From: Merdimonas faecis | Lineage (GTDB): Bacteria > Bacillota > Clostridia > Lachnospirales > Lachnospiraceae | Assembly: GCF_001754075.1 (NCBI RefSeq) | Contig: NZ_MIEH01000016.1 | Location: forward strand, 62,001-126,000 | DNA length: 64,000 nucleotides | Reading direction: 5' to 3' | Shown: positions 32,072 to 41,687 of the stretch, piece after piece | Layout of the letters: every line of letters begins with the position of its first letter | How positions within the stretch are numbered: the stretch's first letter is position 1 | Notes under the pieces: model-generated | Seen by the model: only the letters and a program-made list of their open reading frames with translations | Database searches by the model: none | Told to the model about the DNA's origin: nothing | Made by a program: the position numbers and the translations under genes

Positions 32072-35000
32072 ATGAAAGGGAAAGGAAAAAGGATACTTTC
32101 CGGTCTGCTTTCGCTTTTGACGATCCTGACTTCCGTGGTACAGCCGGTGGTTACTTATGCCGCAGAGCCGGAGCCGGCAGGATATGAAGCACAGTATCCG
32201 GCACTGGAGACGGTGCGGGAGTATCTGGATGCAGAAGAAGTGGTAACAGCGGAAGATTATGAAGTGGAAACAGGAAGCAGTTTTGATGTGGAATCGGATT
32301 TTTCCGGCTTGGAAATCCATGATGAAAAAGTCCGGGTGACTTTCCATGAAGCAAAAAATGAAGCCGGGCAGGATTTTGACGGGAACCACGCAGATACTTA
32401 CAAAGTGGTCTATTTTGTGGAGCCGTTAAGCGGCCATCCGTCTTACCATATCTGCAGAAACATTATTGTAAAAGAGCCGGTGGCGGAGAAACAGGCGGAG
32501 AGCTATGCAGACGGCAGTGGAACCGGCGGGGAGAGCGAAGAACCAGATAGTGAGGACGGGGACGCAGATCCACAGCCGCAGACAGAGACAGCAACGGAGG
32601 CAGTGACGGAGCCAGTGGAAGAAACCATGGAGGAAACGGAGACAGGACTGCCGGAGGGAACAGAAGTGTTGCCGGAGGACGCTCTGGATGCGGCGTTAGA
32701 GGAAACAGAAGATCAGAAAACAGTAGATGAAGAAAGCGGACTGACGCTGGGGGAAGTGCTTCTCCAGGCGGAGGATCAGGGCATTGATATTCAGGGACTG
32801 GAAAACGGTGAGAGCGTTACCTTTACGGCACAGGCTCCCATGGCACAGGCGGCCAGGGCGTCACAGTCTGTCACCATTACCCAGGGAAGCTATTATTACT
32901 ATGCAGACTATGGGCTTGGCTCTTATGTGACAGCACCCTTTACCGTGTCTTTTGGGAACGTGACGGCGACAGCTTACTGTATCCAGCCGTCAAAACCGGG
33001 GCCGGGGAGCGGCACATACCAGATCACAAAACTGGAAGGAAACCGGGAACTGGCAAAGGTGTGTTATTACGGAACGGAAGCGGCCGGATCAGCGTATTTC
33101 TTTAACCACTACCACACCGATTTTTCTGCCGGAAAAAGGTTTATTGTTACCCATCTGGCAGCTTCCTATGCGAATGGAAGCGTAGATGCCTTCTATGGAA
33201 CCAACAGTACCGGGGAAGCGCTGGCAAAGGAACTTTATAACTATGCTGTGAGCCAGCCGGATATTCCGGATGTGGAGATGTCCTTTTCCAATGCTAATGT
33301 AAGTGCCTATGTGGACGGCGAACAGCAGAGGACAGAAGAAATCACGTTCAAGGCATCCAGCCAGCAGACGATTACCCTGGATCTGCCGGATGGGGTAAAA
33401 CTCCATAACGTCAGTACTGGAAAAGCCAGTGCTGCGGGGGCAAACGTCACCATCTCCGGAGGCACCCGGTTTTACCTGACTGCCCCGCTGACACAGACGC
33501 AGGATGTGTCCGGTTCCTGGTCAGCAAAGATGCAGGGAAGTATCACCAAAGACTATTCTGCCTATAAGATTACGACAGGAAGTGACACACAGGATCTGGC
33601 ACTGGTGTTTGGAGAAGGCGTAGAAGATGAGAAGTATGTGAGCCTTTCGGTGAAGTGGATTGAGCTGGCAAAGGTGGAAGTGATTAAGGTAGATTCTAAG
33701 CACTCGGACGCAAAGCTGGCTGGAGCTGTGTTTGGCATTTACAGCGATAAAGACTGTACAAAGCTGATCACGCAGATGCCGGCAACGGATAAAAACGGTT
33801 CTTCTGTAGCAGAAATCATTAAGACGCAGAATACTGTGTACTTAAAAGAGATCACGGCTCCAACCGGATACCGCCTGAATACTTCTTCTTATAACGTGAA
33901 CCTGGTGGCAAACCAGAAGACTTCTGTTACAGTTCCAGATCAGGAGCAGCTTGGGGAACTGACTATCTATAAAGAAGGGGAAGTGCTGGCCGGAGCGGAT
34001 ATAACAGATGATGGTGTAACCTTCCGTTATGAAAGCCGCAGGCAGAAGGGCGCTGTGTATAACGTCTATGCGGGAGCAGATATTGTAACAGCCTATGGAG
34101 CGAAAGTCTACAGTAAAGGGGATCTGGTAAAAGCGAACCTGACTACAGATTCCGACGGAGCCGCAGTGCTGAAAAACCTCCATCTTGGAACTTATGTCAT
34201 TAAAGAAGTGCAGGCCCCGGAGAATTTCTATAATGCCGGGGAGGAAAAGACGGTAACACTGTCTTATGCCGGACAGAACGTGGAAACTGTATTCAGCGAG
34301 AGTACCTTCCATAATGACAGGCAGAAAGCGGAAGTTTCTGTATTAAAAAAGGACAAGGACACCTTAAATCCTCTGGATGGCGGCGTGTTTGGATTGTATG
34401 CGGGAAGCGATATTAAAAATGCAGATGGAAGTGTTGTGGTATCGAAGGGAACGCTGATTGAAAAAGCGGTGACTGGAGAGGACGGAAAAGCTGTCTTTAC
34501 GGCGGATTTGCCCATTGGATTTTCTTATGATGTGAAAGAAATCCAGGCACCGGAAGGGTATGTGAGAAATCAGGAGGATGTATACTCCTTTACTTTCTCT
34601 TACACCAATGACAGCGAAGCGAAAGTGACATTTACCCATACCTTTGTCAATGAGCGTGTGAATGCCACGATCAAGCTGCAGAAAAAAGACGCAGAGACGA
34701 ACCAGGCAGTTCCACAAGGGGATGCCACACTGGAAAATGCAGTGTATGGCCTGTATGCCCGTAAAGATATTGTACACCCGGATGGAGCAACCGGGGTGAT
34801 CTACAAAGCCGGCGAGCGGGTGGCAACGCTGACCACGGACGAGAACGGGGAAGCGTCTGTAGAAAACCTGTATCTTGGGGAGTATTTTGTCAAAGAGATC
34901 ACGCCTCCCGTGGGGTATCTGGCAGATGAGAGTGAACATGATCTTGTGTGCAGCTATGAAGGAGATCTGACCGCAACCGTGGAGCGGGAGTGTGTATCAC

Positions 35001-38000
35001 TGGAACAGGTAAAGAAGCAGCCTTTTGAGATCATCAAGGCAGCCAATAATGGGGAGACAGACGCTGATCTCCTGTCTGGGGCCGGATTTACCGTCTACCT
35101 GCTCTCTGACCTTACAGTAAAGGAAGATGGCAGCTATGATTTCGATTCCGCAGAACCGGTGGTGATCGGGGAGAACGGGGCGACAGAAATGTTTACGGAC
35201 GAGAAAGGATATGCCTGCAGTATTGCCCTTCCTTATGGTACATACCTTGTCCGGGAGACCACCACGCCCCATAATTACAAGCCGGTGGACGACTTTATCG
35301 TGCGGATTACAGAGCATAATCCAACTACGCCACAGGTATGGCGGGTGCTTCTGGACGAGGAATTTGAAGCAAAGCTGAAGATCATCAAGCAGGATGATGA
35401 GACGAAAAAACCGGTGCTTCACAAAGGTACAGAGTTCCGGATCTATGATCTGGATAAGCAGGAATACGTTGAGCAGGTGACAACCTATCCTACAACAACG
35501 GTTCACAAGACATTCTTCACCGATGAGGAAGGCTACCTGATCCTGCCCCAGAATTTAAAAATCGGGCATTACCGGATTGAGGAAGTCACAGCGCCTTACG
35601 GATATACACTGAATGAGAACTATGTTGAAATTGCCGTGGATTCCGATACCGCTTACCAGATCGACCCGGTGTCCGGGGATGTGGTGATTGAGGCGGTTTA
35701 TGAAAACCATCCGGTAAAAGGAAAGCTGAAAATCGTAAAACAGGGCGAAGTCCTGGACGGATTCAGCAAGGACTTTGTTTATGAAGTAGAAAACCTGGCA
35801 GGCGCAGTCTTTGAGGTGTATGCTGCGGAGGACATTTATACCGCTGACTTCCAGAAAGACGCAGAGGGGAACCGTATCTTGGAATACTCTGCCGGAGAGC
35901 TTGTGGGAACTGTGACTACCGATGAAAATGGGGAAGCATATCTTACTGACCTTCCTCTTGGAAGTTACAAGATTGTGGAAGCTACCGCCCCGGAGGGCTT
36001 TGTACTAAATGGGGAAGCGCAGACAGTGACTTTTACATATAAAGACCAGGAGACGCCTGTAATCGAACAGGAAGCTGTTTTCCAGAATGAGCGCCAGAAA
36101 GTGGAAGTATCCGTAGTGAAAAAGGATGCGGAAACGCAGGCGACTGTGGAAGGAGCAGTCTTTGGGCTGTATGCCAAAGAGGATATTCTGGCACACGGCG
36201 AAGTGATTGTGAAAGCGGACACGCTGATTGGAAAAGCGCTGTCTGATGAAAACGGCAAAGCTGTATTTATGAATGACTTACCGTTTGGCCGCTACTATAT
36301 CAAAGAAGAAGCCGCACCGGACGGGTATATTTCTTCCGATAAAGTGGTAGAAGTGACTGCAGAGTATCAGGGGCAGGAGATTCCCGTGGTGGAACTGGCC
36401 TCTGAATATGAAAATGAGCCGACAAAGATTTCTGTGAAAAAGACGGATCTCACAACCGGCGTGGAGCTGGAAGGCGCAAAACTGACCGTCCTGGATCAAG
36501 ACGGGAATATCGTAGACAGTTGGACTTCCGTGAAAGGAGAGGAACACCTGATTGAGCGGCTGACCGTAGGCGAGACTTATACGCTTCGGGAAGAGCTGGC
36601 CCCTTATGGGTATCTGAAAGCGGAAGAAATCACTTTTACTGTGGAGGATACAGCGGAAATCCAGAAAGTGGAAATGAAAGACGATGTTCCGGAAGGGACG
36701 CTGATCATCAATAAGAAGGGCGAGTTCCTGGAAGATGTGACACTTGTTGATACCATTGGCGGCTGGATCAGCCATATCTTTGAATATATCACCGGCGCTT
36801 TAAAAGATGTAACCTTTGAGGTATATGCCCTGGAGGACATCAAAGCGGCAGACGGAGAGAGCGAGGATTATTATAAGAAGGATGAGCTGATTGCCACGAT
36901 TACCACAGATGAAACAGGCATTGCGAAGCTGTCTGGCCTTCCCCTTGGAAAATACTATGTGAAAGAAAAGGAGACTGCGGAAGGCTATGTGCTGGACGGG
37001 GAAATCCGGGAAATTGACCTGACCTATGTGGATCAGGAGACAGCGGAAGTTACCTGGAATGGAGACTGGCAGAATAACCGCCAGAAGGCGGAAGTATCTG
37101 TCCTGAAGAAAGAAAAGGATACTGACCGGGTACTGGAGGGCGCTGTGTTTGCCCTTTCCGCAAAAGAGGATATTACCAATAAAGACGGGGATGTGGTTCT
37201 GGAAGCGGGAACCGTGATCGAGGAAAAAGCAACCGGGGAGGATGGAAAACTGACTTTTGAGGCGGATCTGCCCATTGGATTTTCCTATGTAGTGAAAGAG
37301 ACTTCCCCGGCTCCGGGATTTGCCACCACAGACGAGGTGCAGGAGTTTACTTTTACAGCGGAATCTTCTGATAAAGCGACAGTTTCTTACGAATTTATCT
37401 TTGAGGATGAACCGACCGTCTTTGAATTTACCAAAACTTCCCTGACAGATGGAAAAGAAGTGGAGGGAGCGAAGCTGACTGTAACCGATGAAAATGGCGA
37501 AGTTGTGGATGAATGGGTATCCGGCAAAGAGCCGCATATCATTAAGGAGCTGGTGGTCGGACAGACTTATACCATGACGGAAGTGCTTCCGGCTCCGGGG
37601 TATGTGACGGCGGAGAGCATCCAGTTTACTGTGGAGGATACCGCCGAAGCCCAGAAGATCGAGATGAAAGATGATGTGACAAAGGTAGAGATTTCTAAGA
37701 CAGATATTGCCGGGAAGGAGCTGCCGGGAGCGAAGCTCACCATCCTGGACGAGAATGGCGAGGTAGTAGAGAGCTGGACTTCCACGGAGGAACCGCATTA
37801 TATCGAGATGCTCCCCATTGGGAAGTACACACTCCATGAAGAATCCGCACCGGAAGGTTATCTGATTGCGGAGGATGTAGAGTTTGAAGTAAAAGATACC
37901 GGTGAGATTCAGAAAGTTGTGATGAAAGATGAGGCGGAGCCGGAAGAAACGCCGGAGACGCCGGAAACACCGACAACCACGGTAGATGCACCGAAAACCG

Positions 38001-38107
38001 GGGATCACACACCGATTGCGGCGCTTATGATTTCCAGCGGTCTGGGTCTTGCGGGGGCCATTGCCGCCGTTGTCTGGATGAAAGCAAGAAAAAAGAAACA
38101 GGATTGA
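32072..38107 (+). CDS. Giant thioester and Cna-B repeat surface adhesin
   Basis: A 2011-residue Gram-positive surface protein. A signal peptide (about 1-30) is followed by an acidic, Thr/Glu-rich stretch. A thioester-type adhesion domain then carries YCIQPSKP (Cys near 303), able to bind host or cell surfaces covalently. From about residue 540 there are about 13 Cna-B modules, each ending in a variant of Y-x-x-x-E-x-x-A-P-x-G-Y, expected to be stabilised by Lys-Asn isopeptide bonds. The C-terminus has a sortase motif APKTGD (about 1972), a hydrophobic helix and a KARKKKQD tail, so it should be anchored to the peptidoglycan. Being co-directional with the conjugation genes, it may promote mating contact or host adhesion. 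Terminated by its own hairpin. Confidence 0.93.
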   Translation: MKGKGKRILSGLLSLLTILTSVVQPVVTYAAEPEPAGYEAQYPALETVREYLDAEEVVTAEDYEVETGSSFDVESDFSGLEIHDEKVRVTFHEAKNEAGQDFDGNHADTYKVVYFVEPLSGHPSYHICRNIIVKEPVAEKQAESYADGSGTGGESEEPDSEDGDADPQPQTETATEAVTEPVEETMEETETGLPEGTEVLPEDALDAALEETEDQKTVDEESGLTLGEVLLQAEDQGIDIQGLENGESVTFTAQAPMAQAARASQSVTITQGSYYYYADYGLGSYVTAPFTVSFGNVTATAYCIQPSKPGPGSGTYQITKLEGNRELAKVCYYGTEAAGSAYFFNHYHTDFSAGKRFIVTHLAASYANGSVDAFYGTNSTGEALAKELYNYAVSQPDIPDVEMSFSNANVSAYVDGEQQRTEEITFKASSQQTITLDLPDGVKLHNVSTGKASAAGANVTISGGTRFYLTAPLTQTQDVSGSWSAKMQGSITKDYSAYKITTGSDTQDLALVFGEGVEDEKYVSLSVKWIELAKVEVIKVDSKHSDAKLAGAVFGIYSDKDCTKLITQMPATDKNGSSVAEIIKTQNTVYLKEITAPTGYRLNTSSYNVNLVANQKTSVTVPDQEQLGELTIYKEGEVLAGADITDDGVTFRYESRRQKGAVYNVYAGADIVTAYGAKVYSKGDLVKANLTTDSDGAAVLKNLHLGTYVIKEVQAPENFYNAGEEKTVTLSYAGQNVETVFSESTFHNDRQKAEVSVLKKDKDTLNPLDGGVFGLYAGSDIKNADGSVVVSKGTLIEKAVTGEDGKAVFTADLPIGFSYDVKEIQAPEGYVRNQEDVYSFTFSYTNDSEAKVTFTHTFVNERVNATIKLQKKDAETNQAVPQGDATLENAVYGLYARKDIVHPDGATGVIYKAGERVATLTTDENGEASVENLYLGEYFVKEITPPVGYLADESEHDLVCSYEGDLTATVERECVSLEQVKKQPFEIIKAANNGETDADLLSGAGFTVYLLSDLTVKEDGSYDFDSAEPVVIGENGATEMFTDEKGYACSIALPYGTYLVRETTTPHNYKPVDDFIVRITEHNPTTPQVWRVLLDEEFEAKLKIIKQDDETKKPVLHKGTEFRIYDLDKQEYVEQVTTYPTTTVHKTFFTDEEGYLILPQNLKIGHYRIEEVTAPYGYTLNENYVEIAVDSDTAYQIDPVSGDVVIEAVYENHPVKGKLKIVKQGEVLDGFSKDFVYEVENLAGAVFEVYAAEDIYTADFQKDAEGNRILEYSAGELVGTVTTDENGEAYLTDLPLGSYKIVEATAPEGFVLNGEAQTVTFTYKDQETPVIEQEAVFQNERQKVEVSVVKKDAETQATVEGAVFGLYAKEDILAHGEVIVKADTLIGKALSDENGKAVFMNDLPFGRYYIKEEAAPDGYISSDKVVEVTAEYQGQEIPVVELASEYENEPTKISVKKTDLTTGVELEGAKLTVLDQDGNIVDSWTSVKGEEHLIERLTVGETYTLREELAPYGYLKAEEITFTVEDTAEIQKVEMKDDVPEGTLIINKKGEFLEDVTLVDTIGGWISHIFEYITGALKDVTFEVYALEDIKAADGESEDYYKKDELIATITTDETGIAKLSGLPLGKYYVKEKETAEGYVLDGEIREIDLTYVDQETAEVTWNGDWQNNRQKAEVSVLKKEKDTDRVLEGAVFALSAKEDITNKDGDVVLEAGTVIEEKATGEDGKLTFEADLPIGFSYVVKETSPAPGFATTDEVQEFTFTAESSDKATVSYEFIFEDEPTVFEFTKTSLTDGKEVEGAKLTVTDENGEVVDEWVSGKEPHIIKELVVGQTYTMTEVLPAPGYVTAESIQFTVEDTAEAQKIEMKDDVTKVEISKTDIAGKELPGAKLTILDENGEVVESWTSTEEPHYIEMLPIGKYTLHEESAPEGYLIAEDVEFEVKDTGEIQKVVMKDEAEPEETPETPETPTTTVDAPKTGDHTPIAALMISSGLGLAGAIAAVVWMKARKKKQD

Positions 38108-38119
38108 TACGATAGGATT

Positions 38120-38164
38120 GGGCGTTTGTGGACAGCCGTGGGCTTTCCATGAGCGCCCTTTTTT
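38120..38164 (+). terminator. Terminator after the adhesin gene
   Basis: GGGCGT (38120-38125) pairs with GCGCCC (38153-38158), with an inner AGCC/GGCT helix, followed by six Ts. Confidence 0.7.
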
Positions 38165-38188
38165 GAGTTGAAAAAGAGGTGGATAGAA

Positions 38189-38338
38189 ATGAAATGGTTG
38201 ATTGCTGCAGGTGGGATACTGGTGTTCCTGCTCTTATTTGGACTGTACTGCTGTATTTTGGTCGGTGCAAGAGAGGACAGGCTCCTGGAAGAACTGGAAT
38301 GGAAAGGCAGGCAGGATGCAGACGGGGAAAACGGATAG
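38189..38338 (+). CDS. Small membrane protein, 49 residues
   Basis: The frame starts at ATG behind AAAGAGGTGG. It encodes one hydrophobic segment (MKWLIAAGGILVFLLLFGLY, then CC) followed by a charged tail (REDRLLEELEWKGRQ). This is the layout of the small single-pass proteins commonly found upstream of pcfB in these elements. It overlaps the next gene by 23 bp. Confidence 0.6.
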   Translation: MKWLIAAGGILVFLLLFGLYCCILVGAREDRLLEELEWKGRQDADGENG

Positions 38339-38576
38339 AGGGAAATATGCGCCGGATAAGCCCCAGGACTGTGCTTATTGTTACTTTTGGCACAGCAGGA
38401 AACAGAAATGTACAAAGAAGCGCTGTTATTATCTTTTGCCGGAAGAAAGACAGGATAGTATCTGCAGAGAAAATGGGATGCTTGGAGATTGTAAGGTCTG
38501 CCCTTATGGACAGCACTCCCCCTGTATCGGCTACTGCCTGCAGAAGATTCTTCTGGATCTGCGGCAGTGCCGATAA
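38316..38576 (+). CDS. Cysteine-rich small protein, possible zinc binding
   Basis: An 86-residue protein with about eleven cysteines, grouped as CAYCYFWHSRKQKC, CYY, and CRENGMLGDCKVCPYG followed by CIGYC. The spacing suggests two or three metal sites. The ATG at 38316 is chosen because AAAGGCAGGCAGG precedes it; the frame extends further upstream only through unlikely sequence. I do not recognise a named family. It lies in the conjugation operon between the small membrane protein and pcfB. Confidence 0.65.
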   Translation: MQTGKTDRGKYAPDKPQDCAYCYFWHSRKQKCTKKRCYYLLPEERQDSICRENGMLGDCKVCPYGQHSPCIGYCLQKILLDLRQCR

Positions 38577-38602
38577 AAGTAAGGGAAAGAAGGTGATCCG
38601 AT

Positions 38603-39121
38603 ATGCAGGATGAAGTCAATGAAAAGGTTGTGTCGTTGTGTATCAGCGGAGGAAAAATTTCTGCCCGGATATTAAAAAATGTTTTGATGAAATATCTGCA
38701 GGAAATTGAAAGGAGAGAAAAACAGCAGGCGGAGAAATCTGCCGCAAAGGGAGATCCGGATAAAAGTATTTCTTACCGTGGAAAAATCAGCATGGAACAG
38801 CTTAAGGCGGAAAAGAAGGAACTCTCCAATATTGAGATTACGGATAAGAATATAAAATCCTTTGAGAAATATGCCCGGAAATATGAGGTGGATTACTGCC
38901 TGAAAAAAGACTGTTCCATGGAGCCGCCCAGATACTATGTGTTTTTTGGGGCAAAAGATGAAGCGTCTATGACGGCTGCGTTTAAGGAATATACAGGCTG
39001 GCAGTTAAAAAAGAGTAAGAAAATATCTGTCCGGAAAAAGCTGTCCCTGGCAAAAGAGCGGCAGGCAAAGCACCGGGAGCGGGAGAAGAACCGTCAGAAG
39101 GAGCGTGGGCCGGAGCATTGA
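38603..39121 (+). CDS. pcfB: PcfB family (DUF3801) conjugation protein
   Basis: A 172-residue protein. SGGKISARILKNVLMKYL (about 15-32), the helical GKISMEQLKAEKKELSNIEI, and the DUF3801 core YEVDYCLKKDCSMEPPRYYVFFGAK (split here) match PcfB of pCF10 and its relatives. The C-terminus is very basic. PcfB proteins are accessory factors of the coupling protein that help bring the relaxosome to the channel. The stop codon overlaps the start of the VirD4 gene by 4 bp. Confidence 0.85.
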   Translation: MQDEVNEKVVSLCISGGKISARILKNVLMKYLQEIERREKQQAEKSAAKGDPDKSISYRGKISMEQLKAEKKELSNIEITDKNIKSFEKYARKYEVDYCLKKDCSMEPPRYYVFFGAKDEASMTAAFKEYTGWQLKKSKKISVRKKLSLAKERQAKHREREKNRQKERGPEH

Positions 39122-41064
39122 GTAAGAAGAAAACTGTAAAACGGAAAAATAACAGGTCTGTAAAAGAAACAGTAACGTTGTTTCTGGAAAAAGGCAGGAA
39201 GAAGTTATCAGAGACAGTCAAGGGCAATCTGCCGTCTGTGGATTGGAAACGGCTCCTGATCCGGAACCTTCCCTATGGAATTGTATTCTATCTCGTAGAC
39301 AAGGTGGCATGGCTGTACCGGTACTGTGTCGGGGATTCCCTGATCGAAAAGTTAGGGGTGCTTTTCCTGAATTTTTCCCTGGCATTTCAGAACGTCTTTC
39401 CCAGCTTTCATCCCCAGGATCTCTGCATTGGCGTTATAGGCGCTGTCCTTGTGAAGCTGGCGGTGTATCTGAAAGGGAAAAATGCAAAGAAATACCGGCA
39501 GGGCGTGGAGTACGGCTCCGCCCGGTGGGGGACGCAGAAGGATATAGCGCCTTTCATTGATCCGGTCTTTGAGAACAATATCCTTTTAACGCAGACAGAG
39601 CGGCTTACCATGAACAGCCGTCCGAAGCTGTCAAAGTATGCCAGAAATAAAAACGTGATTGTAATTGGCGGCTCCGGTTCCGGCAAGACCAGATTTTATG
39701 TGAAGCCGAATTTAATGCAGATGACACCAAATGTTTCCTATGTAGTCACTGACCCGAAAGGCACGATCCTGGTGGAATGCGGGAAGATGCTGCAGAGAGG
39801 TTCCCCGAAGATGAAAGATGGGAAGCCGGAGCGTGATAAAAACGGGGAGATAGTGTATGAACCGTATAGGATCAAGGTGCTGAATACCATCAATTTCAAG
39901 AAAAGTATGCACTACAATCCCTTCATGTATATCCGCAGTGAGAAGGATATTTTAAAACTGGTGAATACCATCATTGCAAATACCAAAGGAGAAGGCGAGA
40001 AATCTTCTGAAGATTTCTGGGTGAAAGCCGAGAGGCTTTTGTATTGCGCACTGATTGGCTATATCTACTATGAAGCGCCGGCGGAAGAGCAGAACTTTTC
40101 CACGCTTTTAGAGCTGATCAATGCGTCGGAAGCCAGGGAAGATGATGAAGAATTTAAAAATGCCGTGGACGAACTGTTTGAGGAACTGGAACGGGAGAAG
40201 CCGGAGCATTTCGCTGTGCGCCAGTATAAGAAATATAAGCTGGCGGCGGGCAAGACAGCAAAATCCATCCTTATTTCCTGCGGGGCCAGGCTTGCCCCCT
40301 TTGATATAGCGGAGCTTAGGGAATTGACCAGTTATGATGAGATGGAACTGGATATGCTGGGGGATCAGCGGACAGCCATGTTTGTGATTATCTCTGACAC
40401 GGATGATACTTTTAACTTTATCGTGGCGATTATGTATACCCAGCTTTTCAACCTGCTCTGCGATAGGGCGGATGATGTGCATGGGGGACGGCTCCCTTAT
40501 CATGTAAGGCTTTTGCTTGATGAGTTCGCCAATATCGGGCAGATTCCAAAATTTGATAAGCTGATCGCAACCATCCGGAGCCGGGAAATCTCGGCTTCTA
40601 TTATTCTACAGTCCCAGAGCCAGTTAAAGACCATTTATAAGGATGCCGCAGAAACAATTCTCGGCAACTGCGATACCATGCTGTTCCTGGGAGGCAAAGA
40701 GGGCACCACGTTAAAGGAAATCTCAGAGACGCTGGGGAAAGAAACGATTGATCTTTATAACACCTCGGATACCCGTGGGCAGAGCCGGTCTTACGGCCTA
40801 AATTATCAGAAAACCGGAAAAGAACTGATGAGCCGGGATGAACTTGCCGTGATGGACGGGAATAAGTGTATCCTGCAGCTTCGTGGAGTACGCCCGTTTT
40901 TCAGCGATAAGTTCGATATTACCCGGCACAAGAGATATAAGTTGTTGTCGGACTATGACAAAAAGAACAGTTTTGATGTGGAGGCGTATATGAAGCATAC
41001 GTTGAAACTGCGGATGAAAGAGGCATTTGACCTCTTTGAAGTAGAGGGAAAGGAAAGTGAATGA
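39118..41064 (+). CDS. VirD4/TraG-type conjugative coupling ATPase
   Basis: A 648-residue type IV coupling protein that links the relaxosome to the transfer channel and drives DNA export. Two N-terminal membrane segments (about 45-65 and 105-125) precede the Walker A GGSGSGKTR (about 182-190). A YVVTDPKGT motif follows, then Walker B LLLDEFANIGQIP (about 464-476). The start is a TTG overlapping the pcfB stop codon, implying coupled translation. The gene is complete. A short protein gene overlaps its end. Confidence 0.95.
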   Translation: MSKKKTVKRKNNRSVKETVTLFLEKGRKKLSETVKGNLPSVDWKRLLIRNLPYGIVFYLVDKVAWLYRYCVGDSLIEKLGVLFLNFSLAFQNVFPSFHPQDLCIGVIGAVLVKLAVYLKGKNAKKYRQGVEYGSARWGTQKDIAPFIDPVFENNILLTQTERLTMNSRPKLSKYARNKNVIVIGGSGSGKTRFYVKPNLMQMTPNVSYVVTDPKGTILVECGKMLQRGSPKMKDGKPERDKNGEIVYEPYRIKVLNTINFKKSMHYNPFMYIRSEKDILKLVNTIIANTKGEGEKSSEDFWVKAERLLYCALIGYIYYEAPAEEQNFSTLLELINASEAREDDEEFKNAVDELFEELEREKPEHFAVRQYKKYKLAAGKTAKSILISCGARLAPFDIAELRELTSYDEMELDMLGDQRTAMFVIISDTDDTFNFIVAIMYTQLFNLLCDRADDVHGGRLPYHVRLLLDEFANIGQIPKFDKLIATIRSREISASIILQSQSQLKTIYKDAAETILGNCDTMLFLGGKEGTTLKEISETLGKETIDLYNTSDTRGQSRSYGLNYQKTGKELMSRDELAVMDGNKCILQLRGVRPFFSDKFDITRHKRYKLLSDYDKKNSFDVEAYMKHTLKLRMKEAFDLFEVEGKESE

Positions 41065-41288
41065 GTGATTTATTTAAAGAAATGCAGGCAAAAATCGGCT
41101 GTCAGTATCTTTCAGATCTCCCTTATTATAAGCGGGCGGTCTGGTATGAACTGCGCCGGATGCCCCTGGGGGAATATGGTCAGGAACAGTTGGAGAATTT
41201 CGCCCGGTATGTATTTGGCGTGAGATATTCCGTTTTAAAAGAAGTCATGGATCGATTGGAGGCAGCGACGGACTCTGTGACACCATGA
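41061..41288 (+). CDS. Small hypothetical protein of the conjugation operon
   Basis: A 75-residue protein, start overlapping the VirD4 stop by ATGA. It is soluble, with several Tyr/Arg-rich helices (YLSDLPYYKRAVWYELRRMP). Proteins of this size and position recur in Tn1549-like elements, but I know no function. A degenerate copy of the dispersed palindrome covers its stop codon. Confidence 0.65.
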   Translation: MSDLFKEMQAKIGCQYLSDLPYYKRAVWYELRRMPLGEYGQEQLENFARYVFGVRYSVLKEVMDRLEAATDSVTP

Positions 41289-41297
41289 CGCAAAGTT
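41272..41297. repeat. Degenerate copy of the dispersed palindrome
   Basis: ACTCTGTGACAC and ATGACGCAAAGTT flank one base (41284). The right half keeps GACGCAAAGTT of the consensus; the left half has two changes. It is only 11 bp from the better copy at 41309. Confidence 0.5.
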
Positions 41298-41308
41298 TGC
41301 AGCATCAG

Positions 41309-41335
41309 AACTTTACGACACAATGTCGCAAAGTT
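41309..41335. repeat. Dispersed palindrome, copy 3
   Basis: AACTTTACGACA (41309-41320) and TGTCGCAAAGTT (41324-41335) flank three bases. The single arm mismatch is the same A-for-G change seen in copy 2. It lies between two short genes and directly upstream of the gene at 41350. Confidence 0.8.
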
Positions 41336-41349
41336 GGAAAGGGGAGTTT

Positions 41350-41580
41350 ATGGATTTTTTTACAGAGGCGGTTGATGTTCTGGCGGCTATTGTCCGTGCG
41401 CTTTCCCGGCCGGATTCTCCAGAAGATTATTTTGAAGGATGTTGGGAAATGCGCCTGGTGAAGTCAAGGAAGACTGTTCTGCCGCTGGTAAAAATCATAC
41501 ACTTATGGCCGCCGATCCGGGCGGAGCCGGGAAAAGATAGCGGCAGGCAGAGACAGATTATAAATGAAACAGCAAAATAA
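41350..41580 (+). CDS. Small hypothetical protein, 76 residues
   Basis: The frame starts with ATG behind AAAGGGGAG. The N-terminus (MDFFTEAVDVLAAIVRALSR) is an amphipathic or weakly hydrophobic helix; the rest is basic, and no motif is recognised. Initiation signals are good but composition is not decisive, so it may be a real small gene or chance. Confidence 0.45.
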   Translation: MDFFTEAVDVLAAIVRALSRPDSPEDYFEGCWEMRLVKSRKTVLPLVKIIHLWPPIRAEPGKDSGRQRQIINETAK

Positions 41581-41594
41581 AAGAGAAAGGATAA

Positions 41595-41687
41595 GGGAAC
41601 CGGATTCCCGGAAGATTTGAGCGGCTATGGAAAGATGGCGGCTCTTTTTTTGTCTCTGCCGGTAAGACAGAAAGGAATCCGGTTTCC
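41595..41687 (+). promoter_or_regulatory. Structured leader with internal terminator upstream of maff2
   Basis: GGGAACCGGATTCC (41595-41608) and GGAATCCGGTTTCC (41674-41687) are 13/14 complementary outer arms. Between them a stem (41619-41627 / 41636-41644) is followed by seven Ts (41645-41651), a typical terminator. The left outer arm can also fold alone (GGGAA/TTCCC). Such alternative pairing fits an attenuator controlling the conjugation genes downstream. Confidence 0.55.

Noticed and set aside
36800-38008. 402-codon minus-strand open frame in the adhesin gene
   Set aside because: Antisense to the Cna-B repeats; its repeated pattern simply mirrors the repeats on the plus strand.
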